Shown one piece after another: positions 14,695 to 25,673 of a DNA stretch of 49,400 bases (its first letter is position 1; every line of letters begins with the position of its first letter). Position numbers and translations under genes: made by a program. The notes beneath the pieces are model-generated. The model ran no database searches. It had not been told where the DNA came from and saw nothing but the letters and a program-made list of their open reading frames with translations. Source of the DNA: Massilia agri (lineage in GTDB: Bacteria; Pseudomonadota; Gammaproteobacteria; Burkholderiales; Burkholderiaceae_D); contig NZ_JANUHA010000027.1 of the NCBI RefSeq assembly GCF_024753255.1, positions 1 to 49,400 of the forward strand, given 5' to 3'.

Positions 14695-15402
14695 TTAAAG
14701 CGGTTTGCTGCACGCCACCATGTAGTTCACATCGGTGTCGTTGTTGAGCGAGTAGATCCTGGTCAGCGGATTGTAGGTCAGGCCCTTCATGCCGTCGACC
14801 TGCAGGCCGGCGAGGCGCGCGAATTGCGACAGTTCGGCCGGGGTGATGAATTTTGCATAATCGTGTGTCCCGCGCGGCAGCATGCGCAGCACGTACTCCG
14901 CGCCGATGACGGCGAACAGATAGGACTTCGGATTGCGGTTCAGGGTCGAGAAGAACACGTGGCCGCCCGGTTTCACGAGCGTGGCCGCGGCTTGCACGAT
15001 CGCGGCCGGGTCCGGCACGTGCTCGAGCATTTCCATGCAGGTGACCACGTCGAACTGGCCGGGTTCGGCCGCCGCCATCTCTTCGGCCGCGATGTGCTTG
15101 TAGCGCACCTCGACGCCCGATTCCAGGCTGTGCAGGTCGGCCACTTTCAGGGCCTTCTTGGACAGGTCGATGCCGGTCACCTTGGCGCCCTTGCGCGCCA
15201 TCGCCTCGGACAGCACGCCGCCGCCGCAGCCGATGTCGATCACGTTCTTGCCCAGCAGCGGGGCGCGCGCGTTGATCCACTCCAGGCGCAGCGGGTTGAT
15301 TTCATGCAGCGGACGAAATTCCGACGTCGGGTCCCACCAGCGGTGGGCCAGTTCGCTGAATTTCTGGATTTCTAACGGGTCTGCGTTCGTAGTCGTAGTC
15401 AT
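14695..15402 (-). CDS. ubiG: Ubiquinone biosynthesis O-methyltransferase
   Basis: The 235-aa protein methylates two hydroxyls during ubiquinone synthesis. The family start ADPLEIQKFSELAHRWWDP is present, with the SAM-binding DIGCGGGVLSE (56-66), the acidic VTGIDLS, and the conserved MEMLEHVPDP. I chose the ATG at 15402. An upstream extension would add 32 residues that do not fit the family and would approach the ompA terminator. The downstream gph gene is close enough to be co-transcribed. Confidence 0.95.
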   Translation of the reverse strand: MTTTTNADPLEIQKFSELAHRWWDPTSEFRPLHEINPLRLEWINARAPLLGKNVIDIGCGGGVLSEAMARKGAKVTGIDLSKKALKVADLHSLESGVEVRYKHIAAEEMAAAEPGQFDVVTCMEMLEHVPDPAAIVQAAATLVKPGGHVFFSTLNRNPKSYLFAVIGAEYVLRMLPRGTHDYAKFITPAELSQFARLAGLQVDGMKGLTYNPLTRIYSLNNDTDVNYMVACSKPL

Positions 15403-15501
15403 AGCTTGGATAATACTGGAAATGCGCCTGCTGACGGAGTGCCGCACGGAAAATATGTCCGCAGCTGTGACAGCAGCCGGCCAGGGGGGCTGCGGCACAC
15501 G

Positions 15502-15526
15502 AAAAAAAACCCCGCCGCGGCGGGGT
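15502..15526 (-). terminator. Terminator of the ompA-family gene
   Basis: On the minus strand AACCCCGCCGCGGCGGGGTT is followed by a run of Ts. The stem is nearly perfect. It ends the OmpA-family transcript ahead of ubiG. Confidence 0.88.
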
Positions 15527-15546
15527 TGGATGGCAATCCCGAAGGA

Positions 15547-16263
15547 TTACTTGTTGACGGTACGGGTACCGACGACTTCGATTTCGACGCGGCGGTTCTT
15601 CGCGCGGCCGCTTGACGTTTTGTTGTCGGCTTCCGGCTGCTTCTCACCCTTGCCTTCGGTGTAGATGCGGTTTTCTTCGACGCCCTTGCCCTTCAGGTAG
15701 GTCTTGACGGCTTCGGCGCGGCGGATCGACAGCTTCTGGTTGTAGGCATCGGTGCCGATCGAGTCGGTGTGGCCGACGGCGATGATGACTTCCAAGTTCA
15801 TGTCGCCCAGCTTCGAGGTCAGGTCGTCGAGCGCTGCCTTGCCGGCCGGCTTCAGGACGGCCTTGTCGAAATCGAAGAAAGCGTCAGCCGAGTAGGACAC
15901 TTTTTCCGAGGTCGGGACCGGCGCCGGAGCCGGGGCAGGTGCCGGTTCTGCAACCGGAGCCGGGGCAGGGGCCGGCGGTGGCGGCGGAGCGACGCACTTG
16001 CCGTTTTCCAGTTTCTCAGGCTCGACGCACAGCGGCGCGTCGCAGCCCGGGACCGCGTCGGCCGGGGTCCAGTAGCCGGTACGCCAGCACAGGCCGAAAG
16101 GATTGCGGGCGATCACGCCGCGGCTGTCCTGCACATAGGCGCTGTACGGGGTGCGCGCCTTGATGTCGGTGGCCAGCGGTGCATACGGCGCATCGCTCTG
16201 GGCAAATGCATTGCCTGCGAACGCGGCCGAAGCTGCGAGCATGAGGGTTGCCAGTTTATTCAT
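15547..16263 (-). CDS. OmpA-family outer-membrane protein
   Basis: The 238-aa protein starts with a signal peptide (cleavage after AFA21). The mature part has a short Cys-containing region (FGLCWRTGYW, then PGCDAPLCVEPEKL), a Pro/Ala linker (about 92-117) and an OmpA C-terminal peptidoglycan-binding domain (about 121-236: DFDKAVLKPAG, VGHTDSIGTDAYNQKLSIRRAEAV, GRAKNRRVEI). There is no full N-terminal barrel, so it is the short betaproteobacterial type that anchors the outer membrane to the wall. AAAGGAAAAAAGAAC precedes the ATG. It is monocistronic with a strong terminator and is probably highly expressed. Confidence 0.92.
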   Translation of the reverse strand: MNKLATLMLAASAAFAGNAFAQSDAPYAPLATDIKARTPYSAYVQDSRGVIARNPFGLCWRTGYWTPADAVPGCDAPLCVEPEKLENGKCVAPPPPPAPAPAPVAEPAPAPAPAPVPTSEKVSYSADAFFDFDKAVLKPAGKAALDDLTSKLGDMNLEVIIAVGHTDSIGTDAYNQKLSIRRAEAVKTYLKGKGVEENRIYTEGKGEKQPEADNKTSSGRAKNRRVEIEVVGTRTVNK

Positions 16264-16566
16264 GTTCTTTTTTCCTTTCGGGTAAATGCCTTGCGAAACT
16301 CAGCGGTGGGCGTTGTGGTCAAGAGAATAACATGCCTCGGGAAGGGGCCAGTTTCGCATTGTGAAACAAACAATTAATTTCCTGTCCATTTTGCCACATG
16401 CACCAAAAACGCACGACTGCACCTAAATCAAACACAAAGCATATTTTACTAATGTTGTTTTGTTGCAACGTTACCTCAAGCGGACTGGGCTGACATCGAC
16501 AATGCTGGAACCGTCCCCACCACAAAGGGGCTTTGCCGAGGAATTGTGCTGCCACTAACGCCCCCA

Positions 16567-16575
16567 TGGTAGAAT
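16567..16575 (+). promoter_or_regulatory. Extended -10 of the gyrA promoter
   Basis: TGGTAGAAT matches an extended sigma-70 -10 element (TGn then TAGAAT). Initiation would be near 16582, giving a leader of about 165 nt that includes the whole palindrome. No clear -35 was identified. Confidence 0.5.
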
Positions 16576-16592
16576 CATCCGTTGCAGTCAAA

Positions 16593-16711
16593 GGGAACCT
16601 CGAAAACCTACTGCGCGTTGCATTGTCGGCTTGCGATGCTCGCTGTACTCCTCGTACAGCTGCGCTTCTCGGCCGACACTGCTGCCGCTCGCGACGGTTT
16701 TCGAGATTCCC
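16593..16711 (+). repeat. Long imperfect palindrome in the gyrA leader
   Basis: Nested stems are visible: GGGAACCTCGAAAACC (16593-16608) with GGTTTTCGAGATTCCC (16696-16711), one mismatch in 16; TGTCGGC (16624-16630) with GCCGACA (16672-16678); and GCTGTAC (16642-16648) with GTACAGC (16654-16660) around a TCCTC loop. It ends 37 nt before the gyrA ATG. It may be a dispersed repeat or a leader RNA element. Confidence 0.8.
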
Positions 16712-16748
16712 TCAATAACCATTAGCCTGAAAGCAGTCGACCCGCCCA

Positions 16749-19364
<2,616 letters not shown>

Positions 19365-19375
19365 ACAAGCTTCAG

Positions 19376-19405
19376 ACGGGCCGCATCGACGCGGCCCGTT
19401 TTTTT
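19376..19405 (+). terminator. gyrA terminator
   Basis: ACGGGCCGC and GCGGCCCGT form a 9-bp stem around ATCGAC, followed by a run of seven Ts. It separates gyrA from the DUF2059 gene. Confidence 0.92.
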
Positions 19406-19440
19406 CGTACCGTACCGGCCTATCGGCCTGCAGGAAGACC

Positions 19441-20001
19441 ATGAAAAAATTCGTCCTCGCCCTGAGCGCCGCCGCGACCTTCGCGGCCTTCCCCTCGTTT
19501 GCCTTGGCTGCGCAGGGCGCCGAGCAGCAAACCACCGTCGCCGTGAAAGCCATGTTCGACGCCATGCAGATCCGCAAGAACATGGTGGCGATGTATTCGG
19601 AGATGCAGAAGGCTATGCCGGGCATGATGCGCCAGCAGGTCGCCAGCATGATCCAGGCCGATACGAGCATGAACGACGAGCAGAAGAAGGAAGCGCTGGC
19701 GAAGTTCGAAGAGAAGCTGCCTGGCCTGTCGCAATCGATCGCCGCGATCTTCAACGACGAGACAATGATCGACGATATGATCAACGAAATGGTGCCGCTG
19801 TACGCGAACAACTACACGGTCGCCGAGATCAAGCAGCTGACCGCTTTTTACCAGAGCCCGGTCGGCCGCAAGATGATGACCCTGACGCCGAAGCTGGCGG
19901 CCGAAGGCATGGCCATCGGCCAGCGCGTCATGAATCCGCGCCTCGGCAAGCTGATGCAGGACAGCATGCAGCAGATGCAGCAGGAAGTGAAGAAACAGTA
20001 A
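19441..20001 (+). CDS. DUF2059 periplasmic protein
   Basis: The 186-aa protein has a signal peptide (MKKFVLALSAAATFAAFPSFALA, cleavage near residue 23) and a DUF2059 domain. The domain shows the conserved IIDDMINEMVPLYANNYT-like stretch and the diagnostic ELTAFYQSPVGRK-type motif (here IKQLTAFYQSPVGRKMM). The C-terminus is Gln/Met-rich. The biochemical function of DUF2059 is not known. In this gene order (gyrA-DUF2059-serC) it is a regular companion in the family. It probably shares a transcript with serC, which begins 15 nt downstream. Confidence 0.88.
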   Translation: MKKFVLALSAAATFAAFPSFALAAQGAEQQTTVAVKAMFDAMQIRKNMVAMYSEMQKAMPGMMRQQVASMIQADTSMNDEQKKEALAKFEEKLPGLSQSIAAIFNDETMIDDMINEMVPLYANNYTVAEIKQLTAFYQSPVGRKMMTLTPKLAAEGMAIGQRVMNPRLGKLMQDSMQQMQQEVKKQ

Positions 20002-20016
20002 GAACGAAAGGACCGC

Positions 20017-21108
20017 ATGACGACCCAGGTTTACAACTTCTCGGCCGGCCCGGCCGTCCTCCCGAAGGAAGTGCTGCAGCAGGCGGCCAGCGAGATGCTG
20101 GACTGGCACGGCAGCGGCATGTCGGTCATGGAGATGAGCCACCGCGGTCCGGAATTCATCTCGATCTACAGGCAGGCGGAAGCCGACCTGCGCGAGCTGC
20201 TGGCGGTCCCGGCCAATTACAAGATCCTGTTCATGCAGGGTGGGGGCCTCGGCCAGAACGCCATCATCCCGATGAACCTGGTGGGCTGCTGCGCCCAGCC
20301 GGCGACGATCGACTTCGTCCACACGGGTTCGTGGTCGGGCAAGTCGATCAAGGAAGCGAAGCGCTACGCCCATGTCAACGTGGCGGCCAGCAGCGAGGCG
20401 AGCGGCTTCACCGGGGTGCCGCCCCAGGCGTCGTGGAATCTCAGCCCGGGCGCGGCCTACCTGCACATCTGCACCAACGAGACCATCGACGGCGTCGAGT
20501 ACAACTTCGTGCCCGAGATCGATCCGAAGGTGCCCATCGTGGCCGACATGTCCTCGCACATCCTGTCGCGGAGAATCGACGTGTCGAAGTACGGCGTGAT
20601 CTTCGCCGGCGCCCAGAAGAACATCGGCCCGGCGGGCCTGACGCTCGTGATCGTGCGCGACGACCTCCTGGAAGACGCGCTGCCGATCTGCCCCTCGGCC
20701 TTCAACTTCAAGACCGTGGCCGAGCACGAGTCCATGTTCAATACGCCGCCGACCTACGCGATCTATATCGCGGGGCTGGTGTTCGCCCACCTGAAGAGGC
20801 TGGGCGGGGTAGCGGCCATGGAGAAAATCAATATCGAAAAAGCGCGCCTCTTGTATGCGGCGCTGGATGCGGACGACTTCTACCAGAATCGCGTCTCGCA
20901 CGAATTCCGCTCGCGCATGAACGTGCCGTTCTACCTGCGCGACGAATCCCTGAACGAGAAATTCCTGGCCGGCGCGAAGGCGCGCGGGCTGCTGCAACTG
21001 AAGGGCCACAAGTCCGTCGGCGGCATGCGGGCATCCATCTACAACGCGATGCCGCTCGAGGGCGTACAGGCCCTCGTCGATTATTTGAACGAATTCGCGG
21101 GGCGTTAA
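20017..21108 (+). CDS. serC: Phosphoserine aminotransferase
   Basis: The 363-aa PLP enzyme converts 3-phosphohydroxypyruvate to phosphoserine and also acts in pyridoxine synthesis. The family start YNFSAGPAVLPKEVL is present. The PLP lysine is K201 in IFAGAQKNIGPAG. Substrate-binding motifs include FMQGGGLGQNA and SSHILSRRIDV, and the C-terminal GHKSVGGMRASIYNAMP is typical. The length matches the family. A ribosome-binding site (AAGGA) precedes ATG. It lies upstream of pheA in the conserved serC-pheA-hisC-tyrA-aroA order. Confidence 0.97.
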   Translation: MTTQVYNFSAGPAVLPKEVLQQAASEMLDWHGSGMSVMEMSHRGPEFISIYRQAEADLRELLAVPANYKILFMQGGGLGQNAIIPMNLVGCCAQPATIDFVHTGSWSGKSIKEAKRYAHVNVAASSEASGFTGVPPQASWNLSPGAAYLHICTNETIDGVEYNFVPEIDPKVPIVADMSSHILSRRIDVSKYGVIFAGAQKNIGPAGLTLVIVRDDLLEDALPICPSAFNFKTVAEHESMFNTPPTYAIYIAGLVFAHLKRLGGVAAMEKINIEKARLLYAALDADDFYQNRVSHEFRSRMNVPFYLRDESLNEKFLAGAKARGLLQLKGHKSVGGMRASIYNAMPLEGVQALVDYLNEFAGR

Positions 21109-21128
21109 GCCCGCAGTGTCCGTTGTTC

Positions 21129-21187
21129 GTAGGGTGGGCGTTTGTGATTCAGTCCACTGGACTGAATCACTCCGCCCACGCGTTCAA
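21129..21187 (+). repeat. GTAG-type REP-like hairpin (copy 1)
   Basis: GTAGGGTGGGCG leads into a 12-bp perfect stem (21144-21155 with 21159-21170) with a 3-nt loop, then CGCCCAC GCGTTCAA. The outer arms GTGGGCG (21134-21140) and CGCCCAC (21173-21179) pair. The GTAG at the foot of the hairpin is the hallmark of REP elements moved by RAYT-type Y1 transposases. A second copy is at 49312-49370. Confidence 0.75.
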
Positions 21188-21228
21188 CGCACGCGTGAAT
21201 AGCCCGCGACATAGATAACGACCGAACG

Positions 21229-22299
21229 ATGAACGACAAACTCCTCCCCCTGCGCGAACAGATCGATGCGATCGACGCGCAAATCCTTGATCTGCTGAGC
21301 AGGCGCGGCAAGGTCGCCCAGCAGGTCGGCCACGTCAAGGCCGAGACCAACGCCCCCGTCTTCCGCCCCGAGCGCGAAGCCCAGGTGCTGCGCGGCGTGG
21401 CCGAACGCAATCCGGGTCCCCTGAAGGACCGCGACGTCCAGACCATCTTCCGCGAGATCATGTCCTCCTGCCGCGCGCTGGAAAAGCGCGTGACGGTCGC
21501 CTACCTCGGACCGTCCGGCACCTTCAGCGAGCAGGCCGTCTACCAGCAGTTCGGCAGCGCCATCGAGACGCTGCCCTGCGTGTCGATCGACGAGGTGTTC
21601 CGTGCGACGGAGGCCGGCACCGCCGACTTCGGCGTGGTCCCGGTCGAGAACTCGTCCGAGGGCGCGATCAACCGCACCCTCGACCTGCTGCTCGCCACCA
21701 CCACCGTGATCAGCGGCGAGATCTCGATCCCGGTCCACCACAGCCTGATGAGCAAGACCGGCAGCATGGATGGCGTGACCGTCGTGTGCGCGCATTCGCA
21801 GGCCCTGGCGCAGTGCCAGGTCTGGCTCAACCAGCACCATCCCGGCATCGAGCGCCGCGCCGTGGCCTCGAACGCGGAAGCCGCGATCCTGGCCAGCCAG
21901 GACCCGACGGTCGCCGCCATCGCCAGCGAGATGGCGGGCGAGCAGTACCAGCTCGGCGTGGTGCAGGCCCACATCCAGGACGACCCGCACAACCGCACCC
22001 GTTTCGCCGTGATCGGCAGCCTGGAAACCGGGCCCTCGGGGCGCGACCGCACCGCCATCGTGCTGGCCGTGCCGAACAAGGCAGGCGCCGTCTACAACCT
22101 GCTGGCGCCGCTCGCCAGGCACGGCGTGTCGATGACGCGCTTCGAGTCGCGCCCGGCGCGCATCGGCACCTGGGAGTACTACTTCTATGTCGACGTCGAG
22201 GGCCACGTGCATGACGCCGCCGTCGCCCGCGCGCTTGCCGAGCTGAAGGACAACGCCGCCTTCTTCAAGGTGCTGGGTTCCTACCCGCAAAGTCTCTGA
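21229..22299 (+). CDS. pheA: Bifunctional chorismate mutase/prephenate dehydratase
   Basis: The 356-aa P-protein converts chorismate to prephenate and then to phenylpyruvate for phenylalanine. An AroQ-type mutase domain covers about 1-85 (LREQIDAIDAQILDLLSRR). The dehydratase domain (about 90-270) shows VAYLGPSGTFSEQA, VPVENSSEGAI and the catalytic TRF in NRTRFAVIG. A regulatory ACT domain (about 280-350) contains the ESRP motif for phenylalanine binding, so feedback inhibition is expected. It is followed after 27 nt by hisC. Confidence 0.97.
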   Translation: MNDKLLPLREQIDAIDAQILDLLSRRGKVAQQVGHVKAETNAPVFRPEREAQVLRGVAERNPGPLKDRDVQTIFREIMSSCRALEKRVTVAYLGPSGTFSEQAVYQQFGSAIETLPCVSIDEVFRATEAGTADFGVVPVENSSEGAINRTLDLLLATTTVISGEISIPVHHSLMSKTGSMDGVTVVCAHSQALAQCQVWLNQHHPGIERRAVASNAEAAILASQDPTVAAIASEMAGEQYQLGVVQAHIQDDPHNRTRFAVIGSLETGPSGRDRTAIVLAVPNKAGAVYNLLAPLARHGVSMTRFESRPARIGTWEYYFYVDVEGHVHDAAVARALAELKDNAAFFKVLGSYPQSL

Positions 22300-22326
22300 T
22301 TCTTTCCACTTCTATTCGAGTACATC

Positions 22327-23430
22327 ATGTCGCAATTCGGTCCAGATTACGTCCGCGCCATCGCCCCCTACCAGGCCGGCAAACCCATCGCTGAAGTCGC
22401 CCGCGAGTTCGGCTTGGATGAAGCCAAGATCGTCAAGCTCGCCTCGAACGAAAACCCCTTCGGCGTGCCGGAATCGAGCCGCGCCGCGATGGCGCAGGCC
22501 GCCGCCGACCTGGGCCGCTACCCGGATGCCAACGGCTTCGAACTGAAGGCGGCGCTCTCGGCGCGCTACGACGTGCCGGCCGACTGGATCACCCTGGGCA
22601 ACGGCAGCAACGACATCCTGGAAATCGCCGCCCACGCCTTCGTGCAGAAGGGCGAGTCGGTGGTGTACGCGCAGTATTCCTTCGCCGTGTACGCGCTGGC
22701 GACCCAGGGCGTCGGCGGCCGCGCCATCGTCGTCCCGGCCAAGGACTATGGTCATGATCTCGACGCCATGGCCGCCGCCATCCAAAGCGATACCCGCCTG
22801 GTCTTTGTGGCCAATCCGAACAACCCGACCGGCACCTTCATCCCGGCCGCGCAAATCGAAGCCTTCCTGCAGAAGGTCCCGGCCAACGTGGTCGTGGTGC
22901 TGGACGAGGCCTATAACGAATACCTGGCGCCGGAACACCAGTTCGAATCGAGCCAGTGGGTGCGCAAGTACCCGAACCTGATCGTCTCGCGCACCTTCTC
23001 CAAGGCCTACGGCCTTGCCGGCCTGCGCGTCGGCTTCGCCATCGCCCAGCCTTTGGTGACGGACCTGATGAACCGCATCCGCCAGCCTTTCAACGTGAAC
23101 TCGCTGGCCCAGGCGGCCGCGATCGCCGCGCTGAACGACAAGGAATTCCTGGACAAGGGCGCCCGCAACAACGCCGAGGGCTACCGGCAGATGACCGCGG
23201 CATTCGAGGAGCTGGGTCTGCAGTTCGTGCCGTCCTTCGGCAACTTCGTGCTGGTGAAAGTCGGTGACGACGAGCAGGCCGGCGCGCGCGTGAACCTGGC
23301 GCTGCTCAAGCAGGGCGTGATCGTGCGCCCGGTCGGCAACTACGGCCTGCCGCAATGGCTGCGCATCTCGATCGGCCTGCCTGACGAGAACGCGACCTTC
23401 ATCGCGGCCCTCAGGAAGGTCCTGGCTTGA
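22327..23430 (+). CDS. hisC: Histidinol-phosphate/aromatic aminotransferase
   Basis: The 367-aa fold-type I PLP aminotransferase has its cofactor lysine at K226 in SRTFSKAYGLAGLRVG. Other family motifs are LASNENPFG, GNGSNDILE, and NPNNPTGTF. HisC-type enzymes act on histidinol phosphate. Copies that sit between pheA and tyrA, as here, are generally thought to aminate aromatic keto acids as well, so the in vivo substrate may be phenylpyruvate or 4-hydroxyphenylpyruvate. The stop overlaps the tyrA start by one base (TGATG). Confidence 0.93.
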   Translation: MSQFGPDYVRAIAPYQAGKPIAEVAREFGLDEAKIVKLASNENPFGVPESSRAAMAQAAADLGRYPDANGFELKAALSARYDVPADWITLGNGSNDILEIAAHAFVQKGESVVYAQYSFAVYALATQGVGGRAIVVPAKDYGHDLDAMAAAIQSDTRLVFVANPNNPTGTFIPAAQIEAFLQKVPANVVVVLDEAYNEYLAPEHQFESSQWVRKYPNLIVSRTFSKAYGLAGLRVGFAIAQPLVTDLMNRIRQPFNVNSLAQAAAIAALNDKEFLDKGARNNAEGYRQMTAAFEELGLQFVPSFGNFVLVKVGDDEQAGARVNLALLKQGVIVRPVGNYGLPQWLRISIGLPDENATFIAALRKVLA

Positions 23431-24335
23431 TGATCGAGCGGCTCGTCGTTATCGGCGTCGGCCTGATCGGCGGGTCCTTCGCGCTGGCGCTGAAAGCGGC
23501 CGGCGCGGTACGCAGCGTGGCCGGCGTCGGGCGCGATCCGCAGGCGATGGCGCGCGCGCTGGAGCTGGGCATCGTCGACGAAGTCTGCACGACGGTGGAA
23601 GAGGCGATGCGCGGCGCCGACATGGTGCTGCTTGCCGCGCCGGTGGGCCAGACCGGTCCCATCCTGGCTTCGCTGCTGCCATACCTGGAGCCGCAGACCA
23701 TCGTCACCGACGCCGGCAGCACCAAGTGCGACGTGGTGCTTGCTGCCCGCGAGGCGCTGGGCGGGAAGCTCGGCCAGTTCGTGCCGGGCCACCCGATCGC
23801 GGGCAGCGAATCGAATGGTCCCGAGGCGGCCATGGCCGGCCTCTACCGGGGCAAGAAGACCGTGCTCACGCCGCTGCCGGAAAACGATCCGCTCGCCGTC
23901 GAGCAGGTCGCCAAGGCCTGGCGCGAATGCGGTTCGCTCATCCACACCCTGAGCCCGGAAGACCATGACCGCGTGTTCGCCGCCGTCAGCCACCTGCCGC
24001 ACCTGCTGGCCTATGCGCTGGTGGACGACATCGCCGCCAAGCCTCACGCCAGCCTGCTGTTCCAGTACGCCGCCAGCGGCTTCCGCGATTTCACCCGCAT
24101 CGCCGGCTCCTCGCCGGAGATGTGGCGCGACATCAGCCTGGCCAACCGGGCGGCCCTGCTTACCGAGCTGGATGCATATCTGGCACAATTGACTACATTG
24201 CGCGCGCGGCTCGCCGCCGCCGACGGGCCCGCGCTCGAAGCCGTGTACGCGAACGCGCAGCGCGCGCGCCGTGCCTGGTTGGAGGCCATCGAGGCCGGTT
24301 CCCCGCCGCAGACGCAACCCCAGGATACCGAATGA
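23430..24335 (+). CDS. tyrA: Prephenate dehydrogenase
   Basis: The 301-aa protein oxidises prephenate (or arogenate) in tyrosine synthesis. The NAD(P)-binding motif is near the N-terminus (VVIGVGLIGGSFALAL). Other family motifs are DAGSTKCDV, GHPIAGSESNGP and the catalytic-region histidine in HDRVFAAVSHLPHLLAYAL. I chose ATG at 23430, which shares a base with the hisC stop, over the TTG one codon earlier. The end overlaps aroA by ATGA, so the three genes are translationally coupled. Confidence 0.95.
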   Translation: MIERLVVIGVGLIGGSFALALKAAGAVRSVAGVGRDPQAMARALELGIVDEVCTTVEEAMRGADMVLLAAPVGQTGPILASLLPYLEPQTIVTDAGSTKCDVVLAAREALGGKLGQFVPGHPIAGSESNGPEAAMAGLYRGKKTVLTPLPENDPLAVEQVAKAWRECGSLIHTLSPEDHDRVFAAVSHLPHLLAYALVDDIAAKPHASLLFQYAASGFRDFTRIAGSSPEMWRDISLANRAALLTELDAYLAQLTTLRARLAAADGPALEAVYANAQRARRAWLEAIEAGSPPQTQPQDTE

Positions 24336-25663
24336 CCCAGTCCAAACACTACCCCCAGCACATCGACCTCGAACCCGTGATCCACGTGGAAGGCTCGGTG
24401 CGCCTGCCTGGCTCCAAGAGCATCTCGAACCGCACCCTGCTGCTGGCCGCGCTGTCCGAAGGGAGGACCACGATCCACGACCTGCTGGCCTCGGACGACA
24501 CCATGGTGATGCTGGGCGCGCTGCGCTCGCTCGGCATCCGGTGGGACGAAGTCGACGAGCGCACCGTCGTCGTGCACGGCAACGGCGGCGTGCTGCCGAA
24601 CCATGAGGCCGACCTCTTCATGGGCAATGCCGGCACCGCGATCCGTCCGCTGACGGCCGCGCTGGCCGTGATCGGCGGCGACTATACGCTGCACGGCGTC
24701 TCGCGCATGCACGAGCGCCCGATCGGCGACCTGGTCGACGCGCTGAACGAAGTCGGCGCCCAGATCGAGTACACGGGCGAACAGGGCTTCCCGCCGCTGC
24801 GCATCCGCCGCGGCCACATTGCAGCCAACCGTATTTCGGTGCGCGGCAATGTGTCGAGCCAGTTCCTGACGGCGCTCCTGATGTCGGCGCCGCTGATGGC
24901 CACCACCCATGCCGTGTCGATCGACGTGGTCGGCGAGCTGATCTCCAAGCCCTATATCGAGATCACCCTGAACCTGATGCGCCGCTTCGGCGTGACGGTC
25001 GAGCAGAACGGCTGGTCCTCCTTCACCGTGCAGCCGGGCCAGCGCTACCGGTCCCCGGGCAGCATCCACGTCGAGGGCGACGCCTCCTCGGCGTCCTACT
25101 TCCTGGCGGCGGGCGCGATTGCCGGCGGCCCGGTGCGCGTGGAAGGCGTGGGCGAGAACAGCATCCAGGGCGACGTGCGCTTCGCCGATGCGCTCGAGCG
25201 CATGGGCGCCATCGTGACCCGCGGCGAGAACTGGATCGAGGCGCGTTCGAACGGCGTGTTGAAAGCCATCGATGCGGACTTCAACCACATTCCCGATGCG
25301 GCCATGACTATCGCGGTGGCCGCGCTGTATGCGGACGGCCCGAGCACCCTGCGCAACATCGCCAGCTGGCGCGTGAAGGAGACCGACCGCCTGTCCGCGA
25401 TGGCGACGGAACTGCGCAAGGTCGGCGCCGAAGTGGAGGAGGGGCCGGACTACATCCGTATCACGCCGCCGGAACAGTTGAAACCGGCTACCATCGACAC
25501 CTACGACGACCACCGGATGGCGATGTGCTTCTCGCTGGCCTCGCTGGATGGCAAGGCGCGGCGCGGCAACGCCATGCGGATCAACGATCCGAAATGCGTC
25601 GCCAAGACCTTCCCGGAATACTTCGAGGCCTTCGCGGGCATCGCCAAGAACGAACTGTTTTAA
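24332..25663 (+). CDS. aroA: EPSP synthase (3-phosphoshikimate 1-carboxyvinyltransferase)
   Basis: The 443-aa enzyme joins shikimate-3-phosphate and PEP in the shikimate pathway. It shows the class I signatures LPGSKSISNRTLLLAAL near the start and the glyphosate-site loop GNAGTAIRPLTAAL. The segment RVKETDRLSAMATELRKVGAE and the end YDDHRMAMCFSLASL follow. The ATG at 24332 overlaps the tyrA stop (ATGA). The class I glycine after NA in the loop is kept, so the enzyme should be the glyphosate-sensitive type. Confidence 0.97.
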   Translation: MTQSKHYPQHIDLEPVIHVEGSVRLPGSKSISNRTLLLAALSEGRTTIHDLLASDDTMVMLGALRSLGIRWDEVDERTVVVHGNGGVLPNHEADLFMGNAGTAIRPLTAALAVIGGDYTLHGVSRMHERPIGDLVDALNEVGAQIEYTGEQGFPPLRIRRGHIAANRISVRGNVSSQFLTALLMSAPLMATTHAVSIDVVGELISKPYIEITLNLMRRFGVTVEQNGWSSFTVQPGQRYRSPGSIHVEGDASSASYFLAAGAIAGGPVRVEGVGENSIQGDVRFADALERMGAIVTRGENWIEARSNGVLKAIDADFNHIPDAAMTIAVAALYADGPSTLRNIASWRVKETDRLSAMATELRKVGAEVEEGPDYIRITPPEQLKPATIDTYDDHRMAMCFSLASLDGKARRGNAMRINDPKCVAKTFPEYFEAFAGIAKNELF

Positions 25664-25673
25664 AAAGAGCAAT

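Larger units (their letters stand above)
16264..16748. promoter_or_regulatory. Divergent control region of ompA-family gene and gyrA
   Basis: This 485-bp gap has two parts. 16264-16560 is relatively AT-rich and holds the leftward promoter of the OmpA-family gene. 16567-16748 is the gyrA promoter and leader, with a TG-extended -10 (TGGTAGAAT) and the large palindrome described separately. No reading frame is convincing. Confidence 0.6.
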
